Shown in pieces: positions 46,742 to 55,033 of a DNA stretch of 64,000 bases. A program made the translations under genes and the position numbers. The DNA is taken from the NCBI RefSeq assembly GCF_038505995.1, contig NZ_CP128414.1:682001-746000 (forward strand), given 5' to 3'. The stretch comes from Candidatus Phytoplasma asteris (GTDB lineage: Bacteria; Bacillota_I; Bacilli_A; Acholeplasmatales; Acholeplasmataceae). The notes under the pieces were generated by a model. That model made no database searches, was not told the DNA's origin, and worked only from the letters and a program-made list of their open reading frames with translations. The number at the start of each line of letters is the position of its first letter. The first letter of the stretch is position 1.

Positions 46742-47542
46742 TTATTTTTTTATAAAGTGAATATTATCTATTACAAAACCAATATCAAAAAATAAATTAT
46801 CTGATGTACAAGAAAATGTTTTAAAGATTAAACTTATTGGAATATCATTATTTATAGGAGATTTAGTTATTTCTATATCTACAATAAAATCAAGTACATT
46901 ATCAGCATTCCATCTTTCATTTTTGTTAGAGCCTATATAATTATGACTTTCGGTATCGTAACAAAAAGTATACATTATTCTTTTTTGTATTTTATCTTTT
47001 TTTAATCTTAATTTTTTATTAAAAAAGCCTTCTTCTTCTTCAAGTATTTCTTCAAAATCTTCTAAAGATATATAAAATGATTGTAGATCGCTTTGTTGTT
47101 CACATATTTTAAAGTTTTGAAAACCTTCTATAGTTGGAAAAGAACCATAAAATTTAAATGAAGGTGCAAAATTGATTAAAATATCTGAAAATTTATATTT
47201 TATTTCTTCTAAAGAAGAAACTCCTAAATGACTAGGTCTAGTTAAATCCAAATTCAAACTTTTTAAAATATTATAATAAGATAAATTTGGTGTATTTGAT
47301 TTTTTATTATTTACTTCTTTCAAAGTTACGTAACTTTTTGAACTATGTGTTAAACTTAATTTTTTTGATTTATTCAAATGGTTTCTATTTGATGTTGAAG
47401 AAGAAGCAATATCTTCTTTTTCCATAGCAAATATGTGGTTTTGATTAAATTTATTAAATAATAAAATAAACAAAAAAAATACAAATGTAAATTTAAAATA
47501 TTTTTTATTAAAAAAATAATTTTTTTTAATATCTAATTTCAT
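46742..47542 (-). CDS. Secreted protein, 266 residues, candidate effector
   Basis: A positively charged start (MKLDIKKNYFFNKKYFK) precedes a strong hydrophobic core (about 18-30) and a plausible cleavage site after 'NHIFA' (residue about 39), leaving a 227-residue soluble protein. A Ser/Thr/Lys-rich spacer (about 43-85) leads to a globular region with aromatic residues and an acidic patch 'LEDFEEILEEEEGFF' (about 160-175). Two cysteines are near residues 146 and 193. An ATG with GAGG upstream gives a credible start. It is bracketed by IS termini on both sides (46361 and 47716) and by a 38-bp palindrome, so it could be moved as cargo. Family not recognised. Confidence 0.7.
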   Translation of the reverse strand: MKLDIKKNYFFNKKYFKFTFVFFLFILLFNKFNQNHIFAMEKEDIASSSTSNRNHLNKSKKLSLTHSSKSYVTLKEVNNKKSNTPNLSYYNILKSLNLDLTRPSHLGVSSLEEIKYKFSDILINFAPSFKFYGSFPTIEGFQNFKICEQQSDLQSFYISLEDFEEILEEEEGFFNKKLRLKKDKIQKRIMYTFCYDTESHNYIGSNKNERWNADNVLDFIVDIEITKSPINNDIPISLIFKTFSCTSDNLFFDIGFVIDNIHFIKK

Positions 47543-47603
47543 TATTTTATATACCTCATTTTTATTTTTTTATATTAAACTAACAAAAAAAAAATTATCA
47601 ACA

Positions 47604-47641
47604 CTTTTCAAACTAAGAAAATATTTTCTTAGTTTGAAAAG
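47604..47641. repeat. 38-bp perfect palindrome
   Basis: CTTTTCAAACTAAGAAAAT followed directly by its exact reverse complement. In intact IS ends the two halves (CTTTTCAAACTAAGGAAATA and TTCAAAAGATAT) are separated by about 80 bases, so this arose by loss of the interior. It may also form a hairpin for the secreted gene's leader. Confidence 0.85.
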
Positions 47642-47716
47642 ATATGACATTATCTAATTAATTTTTAGTTTTAAAAAACAATTTTAAAACTAAAAATTAT
47701 ATTTAAAAATGGAACA
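47604..47716 (+). mobile_element. Solo IS terminus fragment with perfect palindrome
   Basis: Ends TTTAAAAATGGAACA at 47716 and includes TTTGAAAAGATATGACATTA, homologous to the 3' end of the IS copies but with a deletion that creates the palindrome at 47604-47641. No transposase. Confidence 0.6.
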
Positions 47717-47739
47717 TCGTAATTAAATTTAACAATAGA

Positions 47740-48028
47740 CCATTTTATTTTAAAGATAAATGGACTATATGCTATTATTATTATTATATCATTACTTAAA
47801 AACAATTTCAACAACATAATTGACATTAAAGATGTTTATTTTCATTTAGGCAATTTATTAAACAGTACAGGAACAATAATTAGTTTCATTTTATCTCTTT
47901 TTTTACATTTTAATCTTTATTACCTTTTTAGTTTTTTTAGGTTATATCTTTAACATTATAAAAACAATCATAAAATGGATTTTATTCCCATTTAAATTAT
48001 TAATTATAGGATTTATAAAAATTAATTA
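47740..48028 (+). pseudogene. PMU membrane protein remnant, frameshifted
   Basis: No start codon. 'LYAIIIIISLLKNNFNNII' and 'TGTIISFILSLFLHFN' in one frame, then after a one-base shift near 47915 'FITFLVFLGYIFNII' and 'WILFPFKLLIIGFIKIN' to TAA at 48026-48028. Three membrane helices resemble the small PMU membrane proteins at 41.3-41.7 kb and 50.2 kb. Confidence 0.5.
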
Positions 48029-48083
48029 AAACTATAATTTTTATAAAACTTACCACCCAATTGCGCGCACTTTTTTTAATAAA

Positions 48084-48350
48084 TTACGTTTTTTCAAGAG
48101 CGTTATTGAAGGTTTTAATTCCTCTTATTTCCATATAAACATCAATAATATCGTAATCTTTACAACATTTCCAACAATGAATTTTATTATCTGAAGTTAA
48201 ATGGCAACAAGTTGGGTTTTGTCCTTGATGAATGGGACAAGGAAAACGATATTTGGGATTGAATTTTGGTGGTATTATATTTAATTTTTTTAATAAAACT
48301 GACATAGGGAAGTTGATTTGAATATTTTTTATTTTTTCTTGAAAATTCAT
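48084..48350 (-). pseudogene. dnaG: DnaG primase, isolated zinc-binding domain
   Basis: 88 codons: 'INFPMSVLLKKLNIIPPKFN' and the CHC2 zinc finger CPIH…CWKCC (about residues 38-62), which binds template DNA in primase. The polymerase core is absent: the frame ends 'NALEKT' just before a GCGCGCAATTGGG motif (minus strand). Together with 44278-45097 it would rebuild most of a primase; about 3 kb of foreign sequence now lies between. GGAGTTAAAATAA precedes the ATG, so it may still be translated. Confidence 0.8.
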
Positions 48351-48375
48351 TTATTTTAACTCCTAGTTTTTTTGA

Positions 48376-48499
48376 TTAATAATAAGTTTCTATTTTATAA
48401 GGTAAAACATAACCGATTTCTTGGAAGGTTTGAGTGGTCATTTCAAAGTGATAAATTAAGGTTTTTTTGGTACCACTTCTATTTTTTTTTGATACATAT
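48376..48499 (-). pseudogene. 3' end of a PMU gene upstream of dnaG
   Basis: The frame 'KKNRSGTKKTLIYHFEMTTQ', ending 'YVLPYKIETYY' and TAA at 48376-48378, stops 25 bases before the dnaG zinc-domain ATG. It is cut on its 5' side by the PMU terminus at 48500. The gene it came from is not recognised. Confidence 0.45.
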
Positions 48500-48827
48500 G
48501 AGGTGTTCCAAAAGTTTAGACACTTTTTTGTTTTTTAAAAATTCTTTAAGACTAACTATTAAGTTAGTCTTTTTTTTGTTTCAAAGACTAAAAAAATAAT
48601 TTCATATCTTTTCTAAAAATGTTTTTAGAGAGGAATTGAATGTTAAGACAAAAATTATTTAAAGATTTTTTAAAAAATAAAAAGAATTTAGAAATTCGCA
48701 ATCAATTAATCGAACTTCATTTACCTTTAGTAAAAAAACTAGCTTATCAATTTAAATATTATCCTCGAGTTTTAACTAAAGAAGATTTATATCAAGAAGG
48801 GATTTTAGGATTAATCAAAGCCCTTAA
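48500..48827 (+). repeat. 328-bp inverted duplicate of a PMU end (arm 2)
   Basis: Starts GAGGTGTTCCAAAAGTTTAG and runs through the leader and first sigma codons; near-identical in reverse to 45099-45426. The T-G-T-T-C-C start matches the IS3-type termini nearby. Confidence 0.8.
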
Positions 48828-49275
48828 TAATTACCAAGATTTAGGCTATGACTTTGTTACTTATGCAACTCCAAAAATAAAATTTGCAATCAATGAACTA
48901 ATAAGAAAAAGCCATTCACCTTCAATCCCCCAAAAAACAAACAAACCAAACAATATCAGTTTTAAAGAAGAACAATACAAACAACCTAATTGGGATAAAA
49001 TCCTTAATCCACATCAATTATGGCTAAAACAAGTAAAACATGAATTATTAATAAAAAAACTAAAAACTAAACTAAGTAAAAATGAATTCAATGTTATTTG
49101 TTTAAATTTTGGCATCTCATTAGAAAAAAACAATGAACCTAATCAACAACCCCTATCCAATCATGCCATCGCCCAAAAACTAAATTTAACTTTAAAACAA
49201 ATAGAAAACTTAAAAAAAGACGCCATCAAAAAACTAAACCCAAATTATAAAAATAAGGAGAATAAAATATGTTAA
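48640..49275 (+). CDS. PMU-encoded sigma-70-type factor
   Basis: 211 residues. Region 2 is present ('LIELHLPLVKKLAYQFKY', 'LTKEDLYQEGILGLIKALNN', 'GYDFVTYATPKIKFAINELI') and a short linker leads to region 4 with a helix-turn-helix ('SNHAIAQKLNLTLKQIENLK'); region 3 is minimal. This is a compact alternative sigma factor, annotated in phytoplasmas as RpoF/FliA-like, that probably directs transcription of PMU genes. AGAGAGGA precedes the ATG. Its stop overlaps the start of ssb by seven bases. The leader holds a hairpin (GACTAACTATTAAGTTAGTC) that may be a terminator for inward transcription. Confidence 0.88.
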   Translation: MLRQKLFKDFLKNKKNLEIRNQLIELHLPLVKKLAYQFKYYPRVLTKEDLYQEGILGLIKALNNYQDLGYDFVTYATPKIKFAINELIRKSHSPSIPQKTNKPNNISFKEEQYKQPNWDKILNPHQLWLKQVKHELLIKKLKTKLSKNEFNVICLNFGISLEKNNEPNQQPLSNHAIAQKLNLTLKQIENLKKDAIKKLNPNYKNKENKIC

Positions 49276-49583
49276 ATAAAGTTCAATTAATCGGTAATAT
49301 CGCTCATAACCTAGAAAAACAATATATCAATAGCAACAACGAACAAATACCTAAAATAGATTTCAATTTAGCAATTAACAATAAAGATAAAGTTCAATAC
49401 ATCCCTTGTGTCGTTTTTAGAAATCAAGCTGAAACCATGAGTACATATTTAAATAAAGGTTCAAAAATATATGCAGAAGGCGCATTATCCATCCAAAAAT
49501 ATACCACCAACGAAGGTAAAACGCGAACCACATCCAAAGTAATTATTCAAAATGTCATTTTTTTAGATAACAAAACCAAATAA
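49269..49583 (+). CDS. ssb: Single-stranded DNA-binding protein, PMU copy 2
   Basis: 104 residues, about 70% identical by eye to copy 1 at 37556 ('MLNKVQLIGNIAHNLEKQYI', 'IPCVVFRNQAETMSTYLNKG'). It has no acidic C-terminal tail. It overlaps the sigma gene's end and is followed by a terminator and HU. AAGGAG lies inside the end of the sigma gene, implying coupled translation. Confidence 0.92.
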   Translation: MLNKVQLIGNIAHNLEKQYINSNNEQIPKIDFNLAINNKDKVQYIPCVVFRNQAETMSTYLNKGSKIYAEGALSIQKYTTNEGKTRTTSKVIIQNVIFLDNKTK

Positions 49584-49596
49584 TATTTAAAAAATT

Positions 49597-49620
49597 AAGT
49601 CCCCAAAAGGGACTTTTTTT
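49597..49620 (+). terminator. Terminator of sigma-ssb
   Basis: Stem AAGTCCC / GGGACTT with a CAAAA loop and seven T. Confidence 0.8.
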
Positions 49621-49640
49621 ATAAAAAAAGGAGAAAAAAT

Positions 49641-49973
49641 ATGAATAAAAAAGAATTAATTAAATCAATAGCTGAGGTAAATAAAACCTCAATAACCCAA
49701 ACCGAAGAGTTTTACAACTCATTTGAGAATGCTCTAATTAAAGCAATCACATCAAATGAAGAAGTGGTTTTATCCTCTAAAATTGGTAAATTCATCTTAA
49801 AAACTAGAAAAGCCCACACAACTCCCGAAACTAAATTCATCATCAATAAACAAACAGGAAAAAAAACAGGAAAAAGAACTGGCAAAAACTTAAAAATACC
49901 CGCAAAAACGGTTGTTAGTTTTAAAATGTCAAAACCAATCAAAGATGAAGTCAAAAAACTACAATTAAAATAA
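49641..49973 (+). CDS. hup: HU/IHF-family DNA-binding protein, PMU copy 2
   Basis: 110 residues. Same N-terminus as copy 1 (MNKKELIKSIAEVNKTSITQ). The DNA-binding arm is altered: instead of GRNPKTKKK it has an expansion with the repeat 'KQTGKKTGKRTGKNLKIPAK', adding about 14 residues and several basic Thr-Gly-Lys units. The conserved Asn-Pro at the arm tip is missing. AAAGGAGA precedes the ATG and the next small gene starts 13 bases after its stop. Confidence 0.9.
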   Translation: MNKKELIKSIAEVNKTSITQTEEFYNSFENALIKAITSNEEVVLSSKIGKFILKTRKAHTTPETKFIINKQTGKKTGKRTGKNLKIPAKTVVSFKMSKPIKDEVKKLQLK

Positions 49974-49986
49974 AAGGAGAAATAAT

Positions 49987-50130
49987 ATGAGCGATGCAAT
50001 GACCGAAGCATACCGAGGAACTTACTTTAAAGACCGTTCAACCACCAAAAACCACAAAGGTAAATGGATAAATTTGCATCATTCCAATAAAACCTTTAAA
50101 AATAAAAAGAAATTATCTAAAAATAAATGA
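49987..50130 (+). CDS. Small basic PMU protein
   Basis: 47 residues starting MSDAMTEAYRGTYFKDRSTT, highly basic towards the end (KNKKKLSKNK). A strong AAAAGGAGA site lies six bases before the ATG. It is in the PMU operon order directly after HU. No family recognised, but ribosome site and spacing support a real gene. Confidence 0.6.
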   Translation: MSDAMTEAYRGTYFKDRSTTKNHKGKWINLHHSNKTFKNKKKLSKNK

Positions 50131-50167
50131 ATAAAATTTATAAAAATTATTAAGAAAGTAGGAAATA

Positions 50168-50440
50168 ATGTGGATTTTTTCAATATTTACAATAATTAGC
50201 AATTTTATATTAAATTACACTAAAGGATTTACCGCTGCTGAAATCATGGAAAGAAGATTGGATGGAATACAAACAACTCTATTTACAATATTAATCATTA
50301 CTGGTTTTAAACCTATTTTTAAATTAATTAAAAATACAATTGTTTTTATTAAACAAACTATTATAAACATATTTTTTCCTAATAAAAAACTTCAAACTTT
50401 AGAAATAAAAAACACTAAACAAGTATGTCAAGAAAAGTAA
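50168..50440 (+). CDS. PMU membrane protein, C-terminus replaced by IS sequence
   Basis: 90 residues with two membrane helices (about 3-20 and 37-60). The last residues, 'NTKQVCQEK', read into a transposase fragment that begins about 50425, so the natural C-terminus has been lost. The ribosome site (AAGAAAG) is weak. It is the last gene of the sigma-ssb-HU block before an IS insertion. Confidence 0.5.
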   Translation: MWIFSIFTIISNFILNYTKGFTAAEIMERRLDGIQTTLFTILIITGFKPIFKLIKNTIVFIKQTIINIFFPNKKLQTLEIKNTKQVCQEK

Positions 50441-50674
50441 CTCCACGCGATAACGCTGTAATTGAAAACTTTTTCGGCCAAATGAAAACTATCTTACAAC
50501 ATCAACATCCTTTTTTATTTCAAAAATCAACCAAAAAAGTAAAAAAAATAATCAATTATTTCCCTAAATTTTGGAACAATCAATGGATTTTAGCTAAATT
50601 AAATTATTTACTTAATTTTTTTTAGTCTTAAAGAACAATTTTAGAGACAAAAGTTGTCTAAAAAAAACGGAACA
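50425..50674 (+). mobile_element. IS3-type 3' fragment (copy C)
   Basis: Encodes the last part of a transposase ('RDNAVIENFFGQMKTILQHQ' and 'FPKFWNNQWILAKLNY'), then an internally deleted terminal region and ends CTAAAAAAAACGGAACA at 50674. It lies on the plus strand, opposite in orientation to copies A, B and F. Flanking bases GCGC. Confidence 0.8.
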
Positions 50675-50935
50675 GCGCAAAATTTATTAAAAAATTTATT
50701 AAAAAAATAAATAAATTTAATTATAATAAATTAGGTAGTTAAAAAATAATAATTACCTTTATAAAAGATAATAATCAATTACATTATTTACAAAAAAATT
50801 TGTTCCTTTGTTCGGAAAATTAAATCCCCATTTTAAAAAACAACGAAAAACAAATCAAAGAAGTTTTCAATAATATTAAATTTTTTTTTATAATTTAAAA
50901 ATAATAAGCACAACACTTTAGAAAGTATATACATC

Positions 50936-53578
50936 ATGTTAAACATTTATAAAAATAAACATTATTTTTGTTCAATAATTGTTTGTTTATTTTCAATAAT
51001 ATTTTTTTTTATTTTCTTTTTTTGGATATCATATTTCGTATCTAAACAAAACATATTAAAGTTCCAAAAAACAAATAAAATATATGAACAAATTCAACAA
51101 ATTAATTACGAAAGTGAATATAATCCAAAGATATATAATAAAAAAGAAAAAGAAAGATGCGAAAAACAAGTTCCTAGAACATGTCAAAAACCAATAATTC
51201 CTTTAGAAGAATATGATCCAATAAAAGAATTAAATATACGGAAATATATGTCTGACCCCGCAGTTGGAACAGTTATAATTGCTTTAAAAGATAAACATGA
51301 ACAATTATATAAAAAATACATTTATGCTGAAAAATTGATTGATTTTTTAATAGCAAAAGATCAAACAATTGAAACTTTAAACACTAAATTAGAACAAACC
51401 GAACAACAATTAAGTAAAACAAATAATGAATTAGGTAAAACAAAAACTAAATTAGAACAAAATGAACAACAATTAAGTAAAACAAATAATGAATTAGGTG
51501 AAACAAAAACTAAATTAGAACAAAATGAACAACAATTAAGTAAAACAAAAACTAAATTAGAACAAACCGAACAACAATTAAGTAAAACAAATAATGAATT
51601 AGGTGAAACAAAAACTAAATTAGAACAAAATGAACAAAAATTAAGTAAAACAAAAACTATATCAGAACAAACAAATCAACAATTAAGTGAAACAAAAACT
51701 AAATTAGAACAAACCGAACAACAATTAAGTAAAACAAATAATGAATTAGGTAAAACAAAAACTAAATTAGAACAAACCGAACAACAATTAAGTAAAACAA
51801 ATAATGAATTAGGTGAAACAAAAACTAAATTAGAACAAAATGAACAACAATTAAGTAAAACAAAAACTAAATTAGAACAAAATGAACAACAATTAAGTAA
51901 AACAAAAACTAAATTAGAACAAACCGAACAACAATTAAGTGAAACAAATAATGAATTAGGTAAAACAAAAACTAAATTAGAACAAAATGAACAACAATTA
52001 AGTAAAACAAAAACTAAATTAGAACAAACCGAACAACAATTAAGTGAAACAAATAATGAATTAGGTAAAACAAAAACTAAATTAGAACAAAATGAACAAC
52101 AATTAAGTAAAACAAATAATGAATTAGGTGAAACAAAAACTAAATTAGAACAAACCGAACAACAATTAAGTAAAACAAATAATGAATTAGGTAAAACAAA
52201 AACTAAATTAGAACAAAATGAACAACAATTAAGTAAAACAAAAACTAAATTAGAACAAAATGAACAAAAATTAAGTAAAACAAAAACTATATCAGAACAA
52301 ACAAATCAACAATTAAGTGAAACAAAAACTAAATTAGAACAAACCGAACAACAATTAAGTAAAACAAATAATGAATTAGGTGAAACAAAAACTAAATTAG
52401 AACAAAATGAACAACAATTAAGTGAAACAAAAACTAAATTAGAACAAAATGAACAACAATTAAGTAAAACAAAAACTAAATTAGAACAAACCGAACAACA
52501 ATTAAGTGAAACAAATAATGAATTAGGTAAAACAAAAACTAAATTAGAACAAAATGAACAACAATTAAGTAAAACAAAAACTAAATTAGAACAAACCGAA
52601 CAACAATTAAGTAAAACAAATAATGAATTAGGTGAAACAAAAACTAAATTAGAACAAACCGAACAACAATTAAGTAAAACAAATAATGAATTAGGTGAAA
52701 CAAAAACTATATCAGAACAAACAAATCAACAATTAAGTGAAACAAAAACTAAATTAGAACAAACCGAACAACAATTAAGTAAAACAAATAATGAATTAGG
52801 TGAAACAAAAACTAAATTAGAACAAACCGAACAACAATTAAGTAAAACAAATAATGAATTAGGTAAAACAAAAACTAAATTAGAACAAAATGAACAACAA
52901 TTAAGTAAAACAAATAATGAATTAGGTGAAACAAAAACTAAATTAGAACAAAATGAACAACAATTAAGTAAAACAAAAACTAAATTAGAACAAAATGAAC
53001 AACAATTAAGTGAAACAAATAATGAATTAGGTAAAACAAAAACTAAATTAGAACAAAATGAACAACAATTAAGTGAAACAAAAACTAAATTAGAACAAAC
53101 CGAACAACAATTAAGTAAAACAAATAATGAATTAGGTGAAACAAAAACTAAATTAGAACAAAATGAACAACAATTAAGTGAAACAAATAATGAATTAGGT
53201 AAAACAAAAACTAAATTAGAACAAAATGAACAACAATTAAGTAAAACAAATAATGAATTAGAACAAACCGAACAACAATTAAGTAAAACAAATAATGAAT
53301 TAGGTGAAACAAAAACTAAATTAGAACAAAATGAACAACAATTAAGTGAAACAAATAATGAATTAGGTGAAACAAAAACTAAATTAGAACAAACCGAACA
53401 ACAATTAAGTAAAACAAATAATGAATTAGGTGAAACAAAAGAAAAAAATAAACTAAATTATTTTCACAAAAATAAATTTTTTTTATTTATAATGTTAACT
53501 ATAATAAATTTACTTTTTTTAAATGTTTTTATTTTATATAAAACATATAAATTTTATAGAGTAAATTATAAAGAATAA
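50936..53578 (+). CDS. 880-residue double-anchored coiled-coil protein built of DNA-level heptad repeats
   Basis: A membrane helix near the N-terminus (about 10-38), about 100 unique residues (with 'EKQVPRTCQKPIIPLEEYD'), and then about 690 residues (51385-53445) made only of 7-residue modules follow. The main modules are TKLEQxE, QQLSxTx and NELGxTK. A last unique stretch holds a second membrane helix (about 848-870). At DNA level the modules are nearly identical 21-bp units that differ by single bases (GTAAAA/GTGAAA, AATGAA/ACCGAA), so the array grows and shrinks by unequal exchange or slippage. The protein should form a long rod fixed to the membrane at both ends. The ribosome site is weak. 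It is flanked on both sides by inward-facing IS ends. Function unknown. Confidence 0.75.
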   Translation: MLNIYKNKHYFCSIIVCLFSIIFFFIFFFWISYFVSKQNILKFQKTNKIYEQIQQINYESEYNPKIYNKKEKERCEKQVPRTCQKPIIPLEEYDPIKELNIRKYMSDPAVGTVIIALKDKHEQLYKKYIYAEKLIDFLIAKDQTIETLNTKLEQTEQQLSKTNNELGKTKTKLEQNEQQLSKTNNELGETKTKLEQNEQQLSKTKTKLEQTEQQLSKTNNELGETKTKLEQNEQKLSKTKTISEQTNQQLSETKTKLEQTEQQLSKTNNELGKTKTKLEQTEQQLSKTNNELGETKTKLEQNEQQLSKTKTKLEQNEQQLSKTKTKLEQTEQQLSETNNELGKTKTKLEQNEQQLSKTKTKLEQTEQQLSETNNELGKTKTKLEQNEQQLSKTNNELGETKTKLEQTEQQLSKTNNELGKTKTKLEQNEQQLSKTKTKLEQNEQKLSKTKTISEQTNQQLSETKTKLEQTEQQLSKTNNELGETKTKLEQNEQQLSETKTKLEQNEQQLSKTKTKLEQTEQQLSETNNELGKTKTKLEQNEQQLSKTKTKLEQTEQQLSKTNNELGETKTKLEQTEQQLSKTNNELGETKTISEQTNQQLSETKTKLEQTEQQLSKTNNELGETKTKLEQTEQQLSKTNNELGKTKTKLEQNEQQLSKTNNELGETKTKLEQNEQQLSKTKTKLEQNEQQLSETNNELGKTKTKLEQNEQQLSETKTKLEQTEQQLSKTNNELGETKTKLEQNEQQLSETNNELGKTKTKLEQNEQQLSKTNNELEQTEQQLSKTNNELGETKTKLEQNEQQLSETNNELGETKTKLEQTEQQLSKTNNELGETKEKNKLNYFHKNKFFLFIMLTIINLLFLNVFILYKTYKFYRVNYKE

Positions 53579-53748
53579 ACTTAATTTTTATTTTATTTAA
53601 AATTTTTAAATAAAAAACTTTAAATTTATAAAAATTCGAATAATATTATTAAATAATGATAAATAATTAATCTATTTAATTGATGTTTAAGAAAATATTT
53701 TATTTATTTTTAATTAAAAATAAAAATTTTCTAAAGTTTTAGAACACA

Positions 53749-53883
53749 ACAGTGTTTCAATATAAAAGATAACATAATGGTTTTACCAGAACCTGTAGGA
53801 GCAATAAAAAAAGATTTATTTCTTTGTTCTAAAACTTTAATTATTTTATCAACAAGTTGTTTTTGTCTTGGGCGTAATAACAT
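53749..53883 (-). pseudogene. Superfamily 2 helicase, N-terminal fragment
   Basis: ATG at 53881-53883 with AAGGATG upstream. 'RPRQKQLVDKIIKVLEQRNK' and Walker A 'IAPTGSGKT' are the opening of a DEAD/DEAH-type DNA helicase. The frame breaks after 'LSFILKHCC' at a boundary sequence GTTGTGTTCTAAAACTTTAG (minus strand), which resembles the PMU terminus TGTTCCAAAAGTTTAG. The rest of the gene is gone. Confidence 0.6.
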
Positions 53884-54139
53884 TTTAATCCATCCTTATT
53901 TTTAATTTATTTAACCTTTATATTTATATATAACAAATATAAAAAAAAATACATAATAAAATAAACAAATTATTATATTTTTTTTAAATATATCATCATC
54001 AATTCAATACAACAATAACTTAACGCAAAATATTAACCCTCAATAATATGATAAGCTTTAAATAAATAAACCCATTGAAGAGAAACAATTTTGAAAAACA
54101 ATATTATTAAAAAAATACTTAATATAAAAAATAAAAAAA
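53884..54139. other. AT-rich spacer
   Basis: No gene recognised between the helicase fragment and the transposase remnants; low-complexity A/T sequence only. Confidence 0.4.
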
Positions 54140-54144
54140 GATGT

Positions 54145-54403
54145 TGGAATTATAAAATACTTTTCATTTTACCAAAGAAGTTTTCAATTACAGCGTTATC
54201 ACGAGGGGTAGCTTTTCTTGACATAATTATTTAAAAACCTTTTTAATTAGTGTTTGTTGGATTTTTAAAGATTGATAAACTGTTCCTTTTGTTGTTTGGT
54301 TTGGTTATTAAAAGAATCAATAATACAAGAAAAATATAAAAATCCTTGTGGAGTTTTGAAATAAGTGATATCTGTAAAGAGTTTTTGTAAAGGGGCTGCG
54401 CTG
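54145..54403 (-). pseudogene. IS3-family transposase scraps (copy G)
   Basis: On the minus strand, pieces match the transposase: 'SCIIDSFNN' and the 'RDNAVIENFFG' region opposite 54175-54215, with internal deletions and stops between them. It ends at GGGGCTGCGC where IS copy F begins (54412), so F inserted beside or into G. Confidence 0.65.
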
Positions 54404-54411
54404 TTCCGTTT

Positions 54412-55033
54412 TTTTAGACAAATTTTGTCTTTAAAATTGTTCTTTAAGACTTAAAATTAAGTAGATAATTTCATATCTTTTCAAACTAAGGAAATATTTT
54501 TTTTAAATTTCAAAAAGTTTCTAAAACTTTTAATAATTCATTAGTTTCAAAAGATATTTTTATTAAATATTTTTTCTTTACACTATATAGTTAGGTAAAA
54601 AAAGTTAAAAAAGTGGTAAGAAAATGAAATTATAATTATTTTTTTACATAATTATGTTATTTTAATTAAAAAAATGTGCAAAAAGGTAACCTCTTTTTCA
54701 AGGCTAAACATTAAAATAAATTAAAAAATAATTTATATAAGATTTTGACAATATTGAGAAGGTGATGAATAATTTAATTTAGCTAAAATCCATTGATTGT
54801 TCCAAAATTTAGGGAAATAATTGATTATTTTTTTAACTTTTTCAGGTGATTTTTGAAATAAAAAAGGATGTTGATGTTGTAAGATAGTTTTCATTTGGCC
54901 GAAAAAGTTTTCAATTACAGCGTTATCACGTGGAGTAGCTTTTCTTGACATACTGATTAAAAAACCTTTTTTAATTAGTGTTTGTTGGACTTTTTGTGAT
55001 TGATAAACTGTGCCTTGGTCGGAATGAATGCAC
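54412..55033 (-). mobile_element. IS3-type remnant (copy F), 3' half
   Basis: Starts TGTTCCGTTTTTTTAGACAA at 54412, with about 320 bases nearly identical to copy B, followed by the transposase C-terminus. It is cut at 55033, where a second 20-base IS terminus (55034) has been joined directly to the middle of the transposase. Confidence 0.8.

Noticed and set aside
51385-53445. Dense short repeats resembling a CRISPR array
   Set aside because: Units are 21 bp, contiguous, without spacers, and stay in one reading frame encoding heptads; it is a coding minisatellite.
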